DNA from: Candidatus Peregrinibacteria bacterium CG10_big_fil_rev_8_21_14_0_10_55_24 | GTDB taxonomy: Bacteria; Patescibacteriota; Gracilibacteria; Peribacterales; Peribacteraceae | NCBI GenBank assembly: GCA_002772745.1 | Contig: PFDV01000005.1 | Coordinates: 259,371 to 323,370, forward strand | DNA length: 64,000 nucleotides | Direction of reading: 5' to 3' | Shown here: positions 40,785-50,164 of the stretch, in pieces | Layout: each line of letters starts with the position of its first letter | Position numbering within the stretch: the stretch's first letter is position 1 | Program-made: the position numbers and the translations under genes | Notes under the pieces: model-generated | Seen by the model: only the letters and a program-made list of their open reading frames with translations | Database searches by the model: none | What the model was told of the DNA's origin: nothing

Positions 40785-42503
40785 ATGGCCGACGCACCAA
40801 CCGCAGCTCCTTCTGCTGCACCTGCTACACCGGAGCGGCCGCAAACCGCGCCTACACAGATGCCAAAGCTCATTCCGCCTGAGGTAAGGGCTTTCCTCGA
40901 CAAGCTCACGGGAAAGACCCCGCCGGACCCCAGTGCTCTTGATGCAGCCGAAGTGCAGAAGGTTCTCGCGTTGGTCAAAGATCTTTCCCCCGAGCACTTC
41001 GAGATTGTGAAGCAAGCAGTACATGCGTACATGGAGCGTTACCGCGAGCGCTTGAGTGCGCAAGATACGGTGCATCAGAGGATGGCACTGGATACATTGC
41101 GATCGAAGCTGGAGCAGACAAAAATTGGCAAAGGCGCGGAATGGGTTGGCGGCAAGGCGCAAGAAGGCTTGGAAAATGTTCAGCGTTCCTATACGGAGGT
41201 TCCCTGGAAAGAGACGTGGGAGAATGCGAAGAAGTTGTACGACAAAATGTTCGATGGTTCGCTATGGCTGGTGGAGAAGGGGTTGGGAGTGGTCGGTATT
41301 GATGCGGTCAATCCCGATGGGTATTGGCAACAGAAGATCCGTCCTCCTCTCAAGGCATTCATGAAGTTGGCATTGCCAGTCGTTGCCTTGCCGTTCGTGT
41401 TCAAGAAATTGTTCTCCATCGTTACGGGCTACTTCAAACAATTTGGGCATCCTATGGAGAATTGGAAGGGAATTGTGGGCGTCCCGCTCGTTGCCTCCGT
41501 CATCAAGCCGATTCTCGATTACTTCTCCGGCTCGCTTGCCAAGCCTGTGGAGACTCCGCAGACACAGGCTCGTGAACAGGGACAGGTTGTTGCCAAGCCC
41601 GCATGGGCTCAAGGCAATGCCGCTGCAGCACAACCCCCTGTTCCGGCTGTTCCTTCTGCAAGTGGAGGCGGCGTCACTCAGCCTCTCGCACCCGTACCCG
41701 CTTCAGCGCCAGTTCCATCGAAGGATGTACCGTCGCCTGCTGCCGCAGGGCCGGAGCGCTTGCCGTGGGAGCAATGCATGGTTCTCACGAAGCGCAATGG
41801 GGAAACGGTTCTCGCAGTCCGTGAACGAGACGGCGCACCCGTGCGGTACTTCCGGCTCAATGCCATTGTCAAAAACACCCTGCTTTCGGGCAACAATGCC
41901 GGTGACGAAGTGTGGAACATTGCTTCGCTTATCAATGCCGAAGGGTTAATGAAGAATAATCACGATGGCGGTATGACTGTACCGTTGCACCTCGATCTCT
42001 CGCATCCGCGCATGGAAGAGGGCGCAAAGAAACTCGGCCTAAGATACGTAGGGGTTTTGGCGAACATTCCCACTGCGGTACGCCCTGCCTGCACGCAACC
42101 CGCAGTCGAGTCTGCCTGCAAGGCAGTCATCCAGAAGTATCTCAATGAGCGTGTGCATGCCCGTGTTTCTCTGCCGCTTCCTGCCGTGCAGGATATGCTC
42201 CAGCGTGCGATTACCTCAAATCCGGCACAGCAGACACTTGATGTGCCGCCGATGGGACAGGAGGGGTTCCCTCTCACTGCGCGTCTCACGCAGTCCGTAG
42301 AGGATGATCCCGTCGTCAAGGCATTGATCAGTGCATTCACGATGTCGTGCATGCAGCTTCCCCATGTGAAGGAGGAGAGTGAGGGGCGTGGCTGGTTGGG
42401 GAGCCTGGTCTCGGGTGCGAGTGCGTTTGCCAAGTTGCATGCTGTGCTCAGGGGTGAGGAGCAACAGGTACCACTGCGCTTGCGCCTGGAATGCGTTGCA
42501 TAG
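40785..42503 (+). CDS. large hypothetical membrane protein, 572 aa (tandem gene 1)
   Basis: A disordered P/A/T-rich N-terminus is followed by helical segments (PEVRAFLDKLTG..., EHFEIVKQAVHAYMERYRERL), then two central hydrophobic stretches (LKAFMKLALPVVALPFVFKKLFSI and IVGVPLVASVIKPILDYF). A second P/A-rich linker (about 280-340) leads to a globular C-terminal half with four cysteines. I recognise no family. TACAAT (about 40753) lies upstream with a leader of roughly 25 bases. It resembles the next gene in layout and size and may be a distant paralogue. Confidence 0.7.
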   Translation: MADAPTAAPSAAPATPERPQTAPTQMPKLIPPEVRAFLDKLTGKTPPDPSALDAAEVQKVLALVKDLSPEHFEIVKQAVHAYMERYRERLSAQDTVHQRMALDTLRSKLEQTKIGKGAEWVGGKAQEGLENVQRSYTEVPWKETWENAKKLYDKMFDGSLWLVEKGLGVVGIDAVNPDGYWQQKIRPPLKAFMKLALPVVALPFVFKKLFSIVTGYFKQFGHPMENWKGIVGVPLVASVIKPILDYFSGSLAKPVETPQTQAREQGQVVAKPAWAQGNAAAAQPPVPAVPSASGGGVTQPLAPVPASAPVPSKDVPSPAAAGPERLPWEQCMVLTKRNGETVLAVRERDGAPVRYFRLNAIVKNTLLSGNNAGDEVWNIASLINAEGLMKNNHDGGMTVPLHLDLSHPRMEEGAKKLGLRYVGVLANIPTAVRPACTQPAVESACKAVIQKYLNERVHARVSLPLPAVQDMLQRAITSNPAQQTLDVPPMGQEGFPLTARLTQSVEDDPVVKALISAFTMSCMQLPHVKEESEGRGWLGSLVSGASAFAKLHAVLRGEEQQVPLRLRLECVA

Positions 42504-42546
42504 GGATCTGGCGCTTAAGGGCTTCCTATGGTACAATACATAGATT

Positions 42547-44004
42547 ATGGCCACCAATCTTCCCCCAGAGTGGACCACGTTCATTGATCGGGTGGACCGA
42601 GACCCTCAATCCGTTCGCGACGAGGAGGTGCTCTCCATGATTGGGCAGCTTGACCGTCTCTCCGATGAGCGTCAGCGCGCGGAGGCGGCCCAGCACCTCA
42701 AGAGCTTGCAGGAACGCGTGGGAACGCAATTGCAGTTTGACGTGGAGAAGAGGCTTACGGATCTCCAGCGTCGGGTTGTGGGTGGTTGGTCGGAGTTCCC
42801 AACGACAGGGTACAAACTGGGTAAAGAACGTACGCAAACTCCTTGGGGAACTGTCGGAGGTCCTGATATCCCGATTCTGCAGGAAGCAGGATGGATCGGT
42901 GGTCGGATGCAGGATGCTGCTCAACAGGGATGGAAAGAACCCGGAACGTTTTTCTCAAGCATGTTGGATGGGTACAAGGAGAACTGGAATGAGCTTATCA
43001 CCGTGAGTGACCACCCTCCGGCAAAGTGGGAGAACTGGGGCGAATGGGCAAAATATGGCGGCGGCAAGTTCCTGAAGGCGATTGTCGCTGTTCTTCCGTT
43101 CCTCATTCCAGCGAGCATGCTCTTCAAATCGGGTCGAGAGAAAGCAAAGAATCTCTTTACGAGTTGGTCTGGCTTGCTTGTGAAGTTGCCGCTCATTGGA
43201 GCCGGCATTCTAGGGCTTAAGGCGTACCTGGACCATAAGTCGGGGAAGGCTCAACGTGAACGCAAAGAGGATGCCGCAGTTGCCCCCGACGGCAGGACCG
43301 ATGCGCAAGGCAGATCCGTCGCGGCCGCGTACGAGAGCGGCAAAGCATTGCCTGATACGCGGGCAAATCGTGAGCTCTTCCTGGACGAAACAGTGGTCCC
43401 TGTCGATAAGCGGACGGTGACGTGGCTCGATCAGAATGAAACCCTGCTCACCGTGGCGCAGCGTTACTACCGCATGCACTTGTCGCTCAATGATCTGCTG
43501 CCCGGTACGGGCAAGCGTGAGTGGAACGTGAGTCCCCTCGTCCGCGATGTGTGGTACGTTGAGAGGGGATTGCAGCGCCGTGATACGCCGGTAGCCGAGA
43601 TGACCCTCGATCTTCCTATGAATGACTCAACGATGGAACAGCTGCTCAAGGATGCCGGCGTGCTCAGCAAACTTCGCCCCGAGGAACGAGAGAAGCTCAT
43701 GGCATTGCGTCTCCACGCCGATGTCCAGGTACCCTTCGATCAGTACCGCGAGGGCGTGCGCAAACTCACCGATGCGGGGACATCCAACCGCGGCAGGGAA
43801 CTCACGCGTGCAGCGAAGCTCATCACGATCTCCTGTCCCGATCGCGCGCGCAGGGCAGAGGTAATAGCGATACTCGAGCGTGCTCTTGCTGGACGCGCCG
43901 ACGCGGCTGGTGCACGGTTGCTCCAGGCGCTCAAGCCAGAAGGAGTGCAGATGAGTGGAGCGATGACGTTCAAGCGCATCGAACTCCCTAAGGAGGACCG
44001 CTGA
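42547..44004 (+). CDS. large hypothetical membrane protein, 485 aa (tandem gene 2)
   Basis: A helical N-terminus (MATNLPPEWTTFIDRVDRDPQSVRDEEVLSMIGQL pattern), a tryptophan-rich stretch (WKEPGTFFSSMLDGYKENWNELI) and two central hydrophobic segments (FLKAIVAVLPFLIPASMLF and LLVKLPLIGAGILGLKAYL) precede a soluble C-terminal domain of about 230 residues (LPGTGKREWNVSPLVRDVWYVERGL...). No family recognised. TACAAT ends nine bases before the ATG, giving it its own near-leaderless transcript. Same layout as the preceding gene. Confidence 0.7.
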   Translation: MATNLPPEWTTFIDRVDRDPQSVRDEEVLSMIGQLDRLSDERQRAEAAQHLKSLQERVGTQLQFDVEKRLTDLQRRVVGGWSEFPTTGYKLGKERTQTPWGTVGGPDIPILQEAGWIGGRMQDAAQQGWKEPGTFFSSMLDGYKENWNELITVSDHPPAKWENWGEWAKYGGGKFLKAIVAVLPFLIPASMLFKSGREKAKNLFTSWSGLLVKLPLIGAGILGLKAYLDHKSGKAQRERKEDAAVAPDGRTDAQGRSVAAAYESGKALPDTRANRELFLDETVVPVDKRTVTWLDQNETLLTVAQRYYRMHLSLNDLLPGTGKREWNVSPLVRDVWYVERGLQRRDTPVAEMTLDLPMNDSTMEQLLKDAGVLSKLRPEEREKLMALRLHADVQVPFDQYREGVRKLTDAGTSNRGRELTRAAKLITISCPDRARRAEVIAILERALAGRADAAGARLLQALKPEGVQMSGAMTFKRIELPKEDR

Positions 44005-44076
44005 GCGCGTGGGACTGACCAGAAAGTATGGCGACTGCTAGCGTCTTTTTGCCGTGATCTCTAGCATACGGTTTGC

Positions 44077-44142
44077 ATGGAGATCCGCAATTTCTGCATC
44101 ACCCACCTTCGCCCTCCGCTGCACTCCGGGCTGCGGCGGGCG
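44077..44142 (+). repeat. partial copy of the lepA start plus palindrome
   Basis: Bases 44077-44101 (encoding MEIRNFCI) match the first 25 bases of lepA at 44161 (MDIRNFCI) with three differences, all at third codon positions. The copy is cut off by a hairpin element, CGCCCTCCGCTGC (44110-44122) with GCTGCGGCGGGCG (44130-44142), two mismatches. The true lepA ATG lies 84 bases after the copy's ATG. Confidence 0.7.
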
Positions 44143-44160
44143 AGTCGCGCACTGTGACCT

Positions 44161-45972
44161 ATGGACATTCGCAACTTCTGCATCATCGCGCACATTGATC
44201 ATGGGAAATCCACCTTGGCCGACCGCATGATTGAGCTCACCGGAACCAAAGAGAAACGGGAGATGAAAGAGCAGCTCTTAGATACTATGGATCTGGAGCG
44301 CGAACGAGGTATTACCATCAAGCTCCAGCCGGTGCGTATGCAGTACCGTGGGATGGAGCTCAACCTCATTGACACTCCGGGGCACACGGATTTTCGGTAC
44401 GAGGTGAGCCGTTCGCTCGCTGCAGTTGAGGGGGCGATTCTCCTTGTGGATGCGTCGCAGGGCATTCAGGCGCAGACCTTGGCCGTGCTCACGATGGCCA
44501 TGGAGCACGATCTCACGATCATTCCCGTGCTCAATAAAATTGATCTCCCCGCGGCGGACCCCGAGCTTGTGAGCGAAGAAGTGATCAAGCTCCTTGGATG
44601 TAAGAAGGAGGATATCCTCCAGATTTCCGCGAAGCTGGGGAGTGGAGTTGATGCCGTGCTCCAGGCAGTCATGGACCGCATTCCTGCTCCCGCCGCTCCC
44701 CAGGTCAAGGAAGCACGTGCGCTCATCTTCGATGCCGTGATGGATCCTTACCGTGGAGCAGTCGCATACGTACGCGTGGTCGATGGCACGTTTGCCAAGG
44801 GGGAGAAAGTTTCCCTTCTTGGAACACATGCGCAGTGTGAGGTGCTCGATACCGGTCACTTCGGGCCGCAGTACGTTTCCGATGCGCGGCTCTCTGCGGG
44901 GCAGATCGGATACATTGTGACCGGGTCTAAAGATGTGAACGAAGTGCGCACGGGAGATACCGTTGCGCATGCGTCAACGGCTCTGCCGCTCCCAGGATAC
45001 AAGCAGGTGCAGCCGATGGTGTTTGCCGGTCTCTACCCTTCCGATGCGGATGAGTATCCTGCTCTGCGCGAGGCGTTGGAAAAGCTCGCGCTCAATGATG
45101 CTGCGCTCAAGTTTGCGCCGGAGCGCAACGCTGCATTAGGCAACGGATTTCGCTGTGGATTCTTGGGCCTTCTTCATATGGACATTGTCCAGGAACGCCT
45201 GGAGCGCGAGCACGATTGCGATCTCATTATCACGGCTCCCAGTGTGCTCTACGAAGTGCAGCTTTCTTCGCGGCATCCTGCTCAGGTCGTGCGCAGTAAT
45301 CTCCTAAAGAAGGACGAGCCGGATACTGCGTGTATCAGCAACCCTGCTGATTTTCCCGATCCTTCAATGATCCGTGAAATCCGCGAGCCCTGGGTGCGTT
45401 TAGAGGTTCTCGCCCGCGCGCAGGATGTGGGGGCGATTATGGAACTTACGCAGAAACGCCGCGGCGTGTACCAATCGCTCACGTACCTCGATGCAGAGCG
45501 CGCGCTCCTGCACTTTGAAGTGCCGCTTGCCGGGATCGTCCTGGATTACTTTGATCAGCTCAAATCCGCAACATCCGGCTTTGGCTCCATGAGCTACGAC
45601 CCGTTGGGTTACCGCGCTGGCGAGCTCGTCAAACTCCAAGTCCTCCTCCTCGGTGAGCCGACTGACGCACTCTCCACCATTGTGCATAAGAGTGAGGCGC
45701 AGTACGTGGGGTCGGTGATCTGTAAGAAGCTCAAGGAGGTCATTCCCAAGGCACAGTTCCAGATTCCGATTCAAGCGGCGATCGGAGCTAAGATCATTGC
45801 GCGCGAAACGCTCCCTGCGTACCGCAAGGACGTGACAGGGTACCTCTACGGTGGTGATGTCACGCGCAAGCAGAAGCTCCTCAAAAAGCAGAAGAAGGGC
45901 AAAAAACGCATGAAGCAGATGGGCAAAGTGACGCTCACACAGGAGGCGTTTTTGAGTGTTCTCAAGCGATAA
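44161..45972 (+). CDS. lepA: elongation factor 4 (LepA)
   Basis: LepA is a ribosome-associated GTPase related to EF-G. Motifs: IAHIDHGKSTLADRM (P-loop), RGITIKLQ, DTPGHTDF and NKIDLPAAD, then the C-terminal LepA-specific domain with basic end (KKQKKGKKRMKQMG). 603 aa is standard. The ATG at 44161 is preceded by a partial copy of its own start and a palindrome (see 44077-44142), so any promoter must lie in or before that element. Secure. Confidence 0.96.
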   Translation: MDIRNFCIIAHIDHGKSTLADRMIELTGTKEKREMKEQLLDTMDLERERGITIKLQPVRMQYRGMELNLIDTPGHTDFRYEVSRSLAAVEGAILLVDASQGIQAQTLAVLTMAMEHDLTIIPVLNKIDLPAADPELVSEEVIKLLGCKKEDILQISAKLGSGVDAVLQAVMDRIPAPAAPQVKEARALIFDAVMDPYRGAVAYVRVVDGTFAKGEKVSLLGTHAQCEVLDTGHFGPQYVSDARLSAGQIGYIVTGSKDVNEVRTGDTVAHASTALPLPGYKQVQPMVFAGLYPSDADEYPALREALEKLALNDAALKFAPERNAALGNGFRCGFLGLLHMDIVQERLEREHDCDLIITAPSVLYEVQLSSRHPAQVVRSNLLKKDEPDTACISNPADFPDPSMIREIREPWVRLEVLARAQDVGAIMELTQKRRGVYQSLTYLDAERALLHFEVPLAGIVLDYFDQLKSATSGFGSMSYDPLGYRAGELVKLQVLLLGEPTDALSTIVHKSEAQYVGSVICKKLKEVIPKAQFQIPIQAAIGAKIIARETLPAYRKDVTGYLYGGDVTRKQKLLKKQKKGKKRMKQMGKVTLTQEAFLSVLKR

Positions 45973-45992
45973 GAGAGATCGTTGGCTGCTTC

Positions 45993-46313
45993 TTATTCGT
46001 GCTCTTGAAGTTTTGCCGTGGCCGCCGCAAATTCCTCATCGCTCGCCGTGTCTCCATCGAGGCACGGGCAGGGGTTGTTCTGCCAGTAGGACAAATCGTT
46101 CATGGTCTTACGCACGAGTTTCTCCGCCAGTTTCCGATCGGCGTTTCCAGTGGTTGTGATGAAGAATGCCACTCCACCCTCAAAAATTTCCTTGCAGCTC
46201 TTCATGCCTCCGTCGGGACGTGTGCAGTGGATACAAATGGGACCATATTCCGTGTCGTTGCCTTTGTCCTGTGGTCTCATGAGAGGCATGCTGCAGGCAA
46301 TGCATGTTTCCAT
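45993..46313 (-). CDS. zinc-ribbon domain protein, 106 aa
   Basis: The N-terminus METCIACSMPLMRPQDKG...YGPICIHCTRPDGGMKSC has two CxxC pairs plus another cysteine, matching a small putative zinc-ribbon family in which CxxCGMPL-type motifs recur. A helical second half (NADRKLAEKLVRKTMNDLSYW) ends with CPCL. It is probably a metal-binding, possibly regulatory protein; no target is known. It converges with lepA and is divergent from the 2H gene. Confidence 0.7.
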   Translation of the reverse strand: METCIACSMPLMRPQDKGNDTEYGPICIHCTRPDGGMKSCKEIFEGGVAFFITTTGNADRKLAEKLVRKTMNDLSYWQNNPCPCLDGDTASDEEFAAATAKLQEHE

Positions 46314-46386
46314 GGGAGAGGGGGGAAAGTCAGGAGTACCCTACCGCAGGGAGTACGGTTCTCCAATTCTCCTTTAGAATGTGCTC

Positions 46387-46941
46387 ATGGAATTGTCGTT
46401 TCCACTTTCCTCGGCGTTCCTCGCACTTCCTCTGGAAGGATCACCCAAGTGGCAGTTTCAGGCTCTGCAGGAAGAGCTGAGAGATTACGAGGATTTCCTA
46501 CGATTTCAGAATCCGCAGTCGCCACACCTCACGCTCCAGTACTGGCAGGAGCTCATGGAGATCGAGTATGGTCAGGTACGAAGACAAGCGCAGGCCGTCG
46601 CGCAGCTTTGCGCACCGCTCACGCTCCATGTACAGAGTGTCGAGACGTTTGGGTCACGAGGGGAGGATCGCGTGCTCTTCCTCACCGTAGCGTTTAGCGA
46701 GGAACTCGCGCGATTGAAGAAATCGTGCCCTTGGCCGAATGCCAAACCGTTTACGCCGCACATCACGCTGGCGCGTATCGCCCATCCTCAACGCTTTGCT
46801 GTGCAGAAGAAACGCATCATGAAAGCACTGGGTGACTGTGCGTTCTCTTTTTCCTGTGATTGTTTGCGGCTCTACGCCGAGGTGGAAGGGAAGAAGCAGA
46901 CACCGTTGGAAGATTACGTGTTCTGCGGATCTTCCTCGTAG
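46387..46941 (+). CDS. 2H phosphoesterase (2'-5' RNA ligase family)
   Basis: Two HxT/S motifs define the family: SPHLTLQYW near residue 48 and TPHITLARI near residue 122. Such ThpR/LigT-like enzymes act as 2',3'-cyclic phosphodiesterases or RNA ligases. 184 aa is typical. TAGAAT ends six bases before the ATG at 46387. The last 28 bases overlap the convergent next gene. Confidence 0.85.
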   Translation: MELSFPLSSAFLALPLEGSPKWQFQALQEELRDYEDFLRFQNPQSPHLTLQYWQELMEIEYGQVRRQAQAVAQLCAPLTLHVQSVETFGSRGEDRVLFLTVAFSEELARLKKSCPWPNAKPFTPHITLARIAHPQRFAVQKKRIMKALGDCAFSFSCDCLRLYAEVEGKKQTPLEDYVFCGSSS

Positions 46942-47621
46942 TCACCCGCCTCTGCCTGCTGTTCGGAAAGTGCCTTGCGTGCCTGTGGCATGAAGGGCTG
47001 GAACACCGCTTGCAGCATGCTGGCTGTGAGTGGCTGAATCTTTTCGAAGGGTGCAGAACGGTTGTGCTGCTCGAAGAACTCAGCGACGACAAAGGTCGCC
47101 AGTTGCAACACGCTCCCGTCTAAGTTGCGTCCATCCACCATCAGGCGCAACAGGATATTCTGTGGGGAGAGGGAGAGTACAAGCTGCATGCGTGTGATCC
47201 ACGCAACCAATGCATGGTTTGTTTCGGTATCCAGAGCTCCGGAGGTCGTGAGAGAAAGTTGTTCATCCACGGTCTTTTCCGCGGACTTTCCGCCGTTCTC
47301 TGCAAGGTACTCCTCGACAGTTTTCAGGCTCTCAGCATGGATCAGGGACAAGATCGCCAGGATGAAGATGCTGGGGCAGTTTCGTGCCACCAGTCGGGAA
47401 ACAAGGACGAAGAGACGCGCGTGATTGGCATCTCCCAAAAATTGAATGATGGCTTTGGCGACCTGATCGTCACGTTTCTTGCTGCGTTTTTCCTCTCGCC
47501 GGATCTGTTGCATCGCCGCTGCAGCCGCTGCGAACCGCTGCTTTGCCTCTTCACTGAGGGCCTCGGGTCCTCCAGCAGCTCCCTCTTCGGGTGACCAAGA
47601 TTCCGGTGCAAAATCGGACAT
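46914..47621 (-). CDS. hypothetical protein, 235 aa
   Basis: A mostly helical cytoplasmic-looking protein: an acidic N-terminus (SDFAPESWSPEEGAAGG), a basic helix (QQIRREEKRSKKRDDQVAKAII), then hydrophobic amphipathic helices (ARLFVLVSRLVARNCPSIFILAILSLIHAE) and an acidic C-terminus. The KAIIQFLGDANHARLFVLVSRLVA region may bind a partner protein. I do not recognise it. TACCAT ends six bases before the ATG. The 3' end overlaps the 2H gene by 28 bases. Confidence 0.65.
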   Translation of the reverse strand: MSDFAPESWSPEEGAAGGPEALSEEAKQRFAAAAAAMQQIRREEKRSKKRDDQVAKAIIQFLGDANHARLFVLVSRLVARNCPSIFILAILSLIHAESLKTVEEYLAENGGKSAEKTVDEQLSLTTSGALDTETNHALVAWITRMQLVLSLSPQNILLRLMVDGRNLDGSVLQLATFVVAEFFEQHNRSAPFEKIQPLTASMLQAVFQPFMPQARKALSEQQAEAGDYEEDPQNT

Positions 47622-47726
47622 GCAGTGATGGTAGCGTAGAGCTTTGCTGAAGGGGAGTAAAACATCTGCAAGTGAAAAGAGTCACCCCACTGTGTTGTTG
47701 AGGAGACAAAAGAGAATTGTTCCAGT

Positions 47727-48020
47727 CTACTGTGAAACAGGAACAGCTGGTTCAATATGCACAAAGGTGCAGCGTTCCCTGCGACCATCAAACTTTGTCA
47801 TCCGTTTCTGACTAAAGCGCACAACGCCGGCGGTATCGGCGTGGATGGTCCAGTCTTTCCCCACGTGGGTGTTGGCCCCTGGACGGTACCAGTAGCCCTT
47901 CTGGCGGATGAGGACTTCTCCGGCTTGCACGACTTGGCCACCGAAGCGCTTTACGCCTCGGCGCTTGGCGACACTATCTCTGCCGTTCTCGGTGGAGCCA
48001 CCAGCTTTCTTGTGGGCCAT
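47727..48020 (-). CDS. rpmA: 50S ribosomal protein L27
   Basis: L27 sits near the peptidyl-transferase centre with its N-terminus. [29 protein letters not shown] is canonical, and it starts directly at the mature sequence with no cleavable Firmicutes-type extension. 97 aa includes a somewhat long C-terminus. TACAAT ends nine bases before the ATG. The usual partner rplU is not adjacent. Confidence 0.96.
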   Translation of the reverse strand: MAHKKAGGSTENGRDSVAKRRGVKRFGGQVVQAGEVLIRQKGYWYRPGANTHVGKDWTIHADTAGVVRFSQKRMTKFDGRRERCTFVHIEPAVPVSQ

Positions 48021-48098
48021 AGTGGAGAAATTGTACGGATTTCTCCTCCCTCCGCAAGGAAAAACCCCGGGGAGATTTGCGCAGTATGAGGGCGTTTC

Positions 48099-48176
<78 letters not shown>

Positions 48177-48246
48177 TCGTGGGTACCCATGATGAAGGAA
48201 GCGGTTTCCTGTCGCAAGTACTTCTCCTAAAGAAGTTTGTGGCTTT

Positions 48247-48696
48247 CTACAATCTCTGCTGCAGTTCCTGCACGCGTTGAGGGTAAAAGAGGTAGAGTTT
48301 CCAGTGTTCAATCACAGGCATCTGTCGAAGCAGTTCCAGGTATGCCACGCGTTGTTGTTCTCCTTGCAGTTCGCTGAGTTCTTCGTTGGCCATTGCCGAT
48401 GTCGTAATCGGTTGTTGGATGATGAGCACATGTTCTCCCGGGCTCACGAGACCCAGGTTTTCTTTGGCGTACTTGTCTTTGTATTGTCCGGAGCGGTAAT
48501 ACTCCAGATCGCGATACCCCTGGGCGATCTCCTGGCGGAGATTTCTATTCTGATTGTGGATATTCTCCAGTGTCTGTTCGAAGAGAATGTTGCGGTAAAA
48601 AGAAAGGGCATAACCGAATGCCATGAAGCCCACGACAGTGAGGCCGACGATGATGGTGAACTGCTTGCTGAGCGGTTCAAGGTTTCGGTAAGGCAT
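48247..48696 (-). CDS. DivIC/FtsB-like septum formation initiator
   Basis: DivIC/FtsB proteins are bitopic division proteins that bind FtsL. The 149-aa protein has a short N-terminus, one membrane helix (FTIIVGLTVVGFMAFGYALSFY), a coiled coil (FEQTLENIHNQNRNLRQEIAQGYRDLEYY) and the family's Y-x-x-x-E-x-L-G-(L/M)-V-x-P-G-E segment (KYAKENLGLVSPGEHVLII). It is divergent from murC across an inverted-repeat spacer, in keeping with a wall/division role. Confidence 0.88.
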   Translation of the reverse strand: MPYRNLEPLSKQFTIIVGLTVVGFMAFGYALSFYRNILFEQTLENIHNQNRNLRQEIAQGYRDLEYYRSGQYKDKYAKENLGLVSPGEHVLIIQQPITTSAMANEELSELQGEQQRVAYLELLRQMPVIEHWKLYLFYPQRVQELQQRL

Positions 48697-48711
48697 GGAG
48701 CTGGGGACTAG

Positions 48712-48831
48712 AGTACTAGAATATTGGGGATTTGGGAGGGGTATGCACCGGTCTTTCCCCTCGAGTTTCCTCGTGTTTTCTCATGAACGAGTGTATTCCA
48801 ATATTCAAGTATTCCAGTATTCTGATACTCC
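48712..48831. repeat. inverted element with ATATTC/TACTAG words between divIC-like gene and murC
   Basis: The left arm GAGTACTAGAATATTGG is mirrored by CCAATATTCAAGTATTC and by further ATTC/ACTC words up to the murC ATG. The right arm supplies the murC -10, TATTCT (48818-48823, eight bases before the ATG). Same architecture as at 11281, 23820 and 28150, with different words. Confidence 0.55.
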
Positions 48832-50127
48832 ATGAAGATCTTCTGCAGCGGCATCGGAGGCATTGGTTTAAGTGCGTATGCGGCATACCGTCGTGCACAG
48901 GGACACACGGTGCTCGGTAGCGATCGCAGCGCGAGTCCGCTCATTGAGGATTTGCGTTCTCAGGGTATTGAGGTATCCCTGGTGCAGGATGGTTCCGCCG
49001 TGCCAGAGGATTGCGACCTTTTTGTGTACTCAGAGGCGATTTCTTCGGAGATGTCTGAGCGTCAGAGGGCTCGTGCTTTGGGTATTCCTCATCAGTCGTA
49101 CTTTCAGGCATTGGGCGATCTTTCATGTTCCAAACAGGTGATCGCGGTCTGCGGAACACACGGTAAGTCTTCCACGACGGCTATGGCTGCACGCGTACTC
49201 ATAGATGCCGGCATCGACCCCTCCGTTGTCGTTGGAACGAAACTTACGGAGCTTTCCGGTCGGAATTGGCGCAAGGGTGCAGGTGATATCTTTCTTCTTG
49301 AAGCCTGTGAATACCGCCGATCTTTTCTCGCTCTCTCTCCCCGTATCGTGCTCCTCACGAACGCCGACGGGGATCATTTCGATGCATTCACATCCCGTGA
49401 GGACTACCATAATGCGTTTGTTGAGTTTCTCTCTCTGCTTCCTCAGGATGGCATGGTTTTTACCCATGGTGCGGATCCTGATTGCATGGCCATTGTTTCC
49501 CGGTCACAGCGTCCCTTCTGCGATGTGGATACATTGCCTCTTCCTCTGCTCTCCGTTCCTGGTCTCCACATGAGGCAGAACGCGCAGCTCGTTGTGGGGC
49601 TTGCAAAGCATTTAGACATACCCGAGGAGCAGATACGTTCTTCGCTTAAGTCCTATGCCGGCTGCTGGCGGCGCATGCAGGTGCGGGGGGTTTGGGGAGA
49701 CTCGGTCACCGTTATTGACGATTATGCGCATCATCCTCGCGAAATCAGTGCCACACTCACTGCTCTGCGTGAGGCCTACCCGAATCGTCGGCTCGTATGT
49801 GCATTTCAGCCGCACATGCACGACCGAACACTCAAGCTCTATGCGGAGTTTACCCGGTGTTTTTCCGCAGCCGACCTCGTCCTACTCACCGATGTCTACG
49901 ACGCGCGCAGCGACGTGGAAACAGCGCGCGTTGATATGGATCGTTTTGCGCGGGACGTTGCTCAGGAGAGTCATAGGGAAGTGCATTACGTCGGAGATCT
50001 TGTACATATGGAAGGCCTCATCAAGGATCGTTTCGTGCGTCCGAATGACGTCCTTGCGTTCTTGGGGGCGGGGGACATTACACATGTCGCAGAGAAAATG
50101 GCACAGGATGCCCATGTAGCTCTGTGA
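48832..50127 (+). CDS. murC: UDP-N-acetylmuramate--L-alanine ligase
   Basis: MurC adds the first amino acid of the peptidoglycan stem. The N-terminal Rossmann domain begins MKIFCSGIGGIGLSAYAAYRRAQG; the ATP loop reads VCGTHGKSSTTAMA; LLEACEYRRSFLAL, LTNADGDHFDAF and the C-terminal VIDDYAHHPREISATL and FQPHMHDRT are all characteristic. 431 aa is slightly short but complete. It starts eight bases after TATTCT. It stands apart from a classical mur cluster. Confidence 0.95.
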   Translation: MKIFCSGIGGIGLSAYAAYRRAQGHTVLGSDRSASPLIEDLRSQGIEVSLVQDGSAVPEDCDLFVYSEAISSEMSERQRARALGIPHQSYFQALGDLSCSKQVIAVCGTHGKSSTTAMAARVLIDAGIDPSVVVGTKLTELSGRNWRKGAGDIFLLEACEYRRSFLALSPRIVLLTNADGDHFDAFTSREDYHNAFVEFLSLLPQDGMVFTHGADPDCMAIVSRSQRPFCDVDTLPLPLLSVPGLHMRQNAQLVVGLAKHLDIPEEQIRSSLKSYAGCWRRMQVRGVWGDSVTVIDDYAHHPREISATLTALREAYPNRRLVCAFQPHMHDRTLKLYAEFTRCFSAADLVLLTDVYDARSDVETARVDMDRFARDVAQESHREVHYVGDLVHMEGLIKDRFVRPNDVLAFLGAGDITHVAEKMAQDAHVAL

Positions 50128-50164
50128 TGAGAGCAGGAGCAATGCATTCAGCTATACAGTCGTA

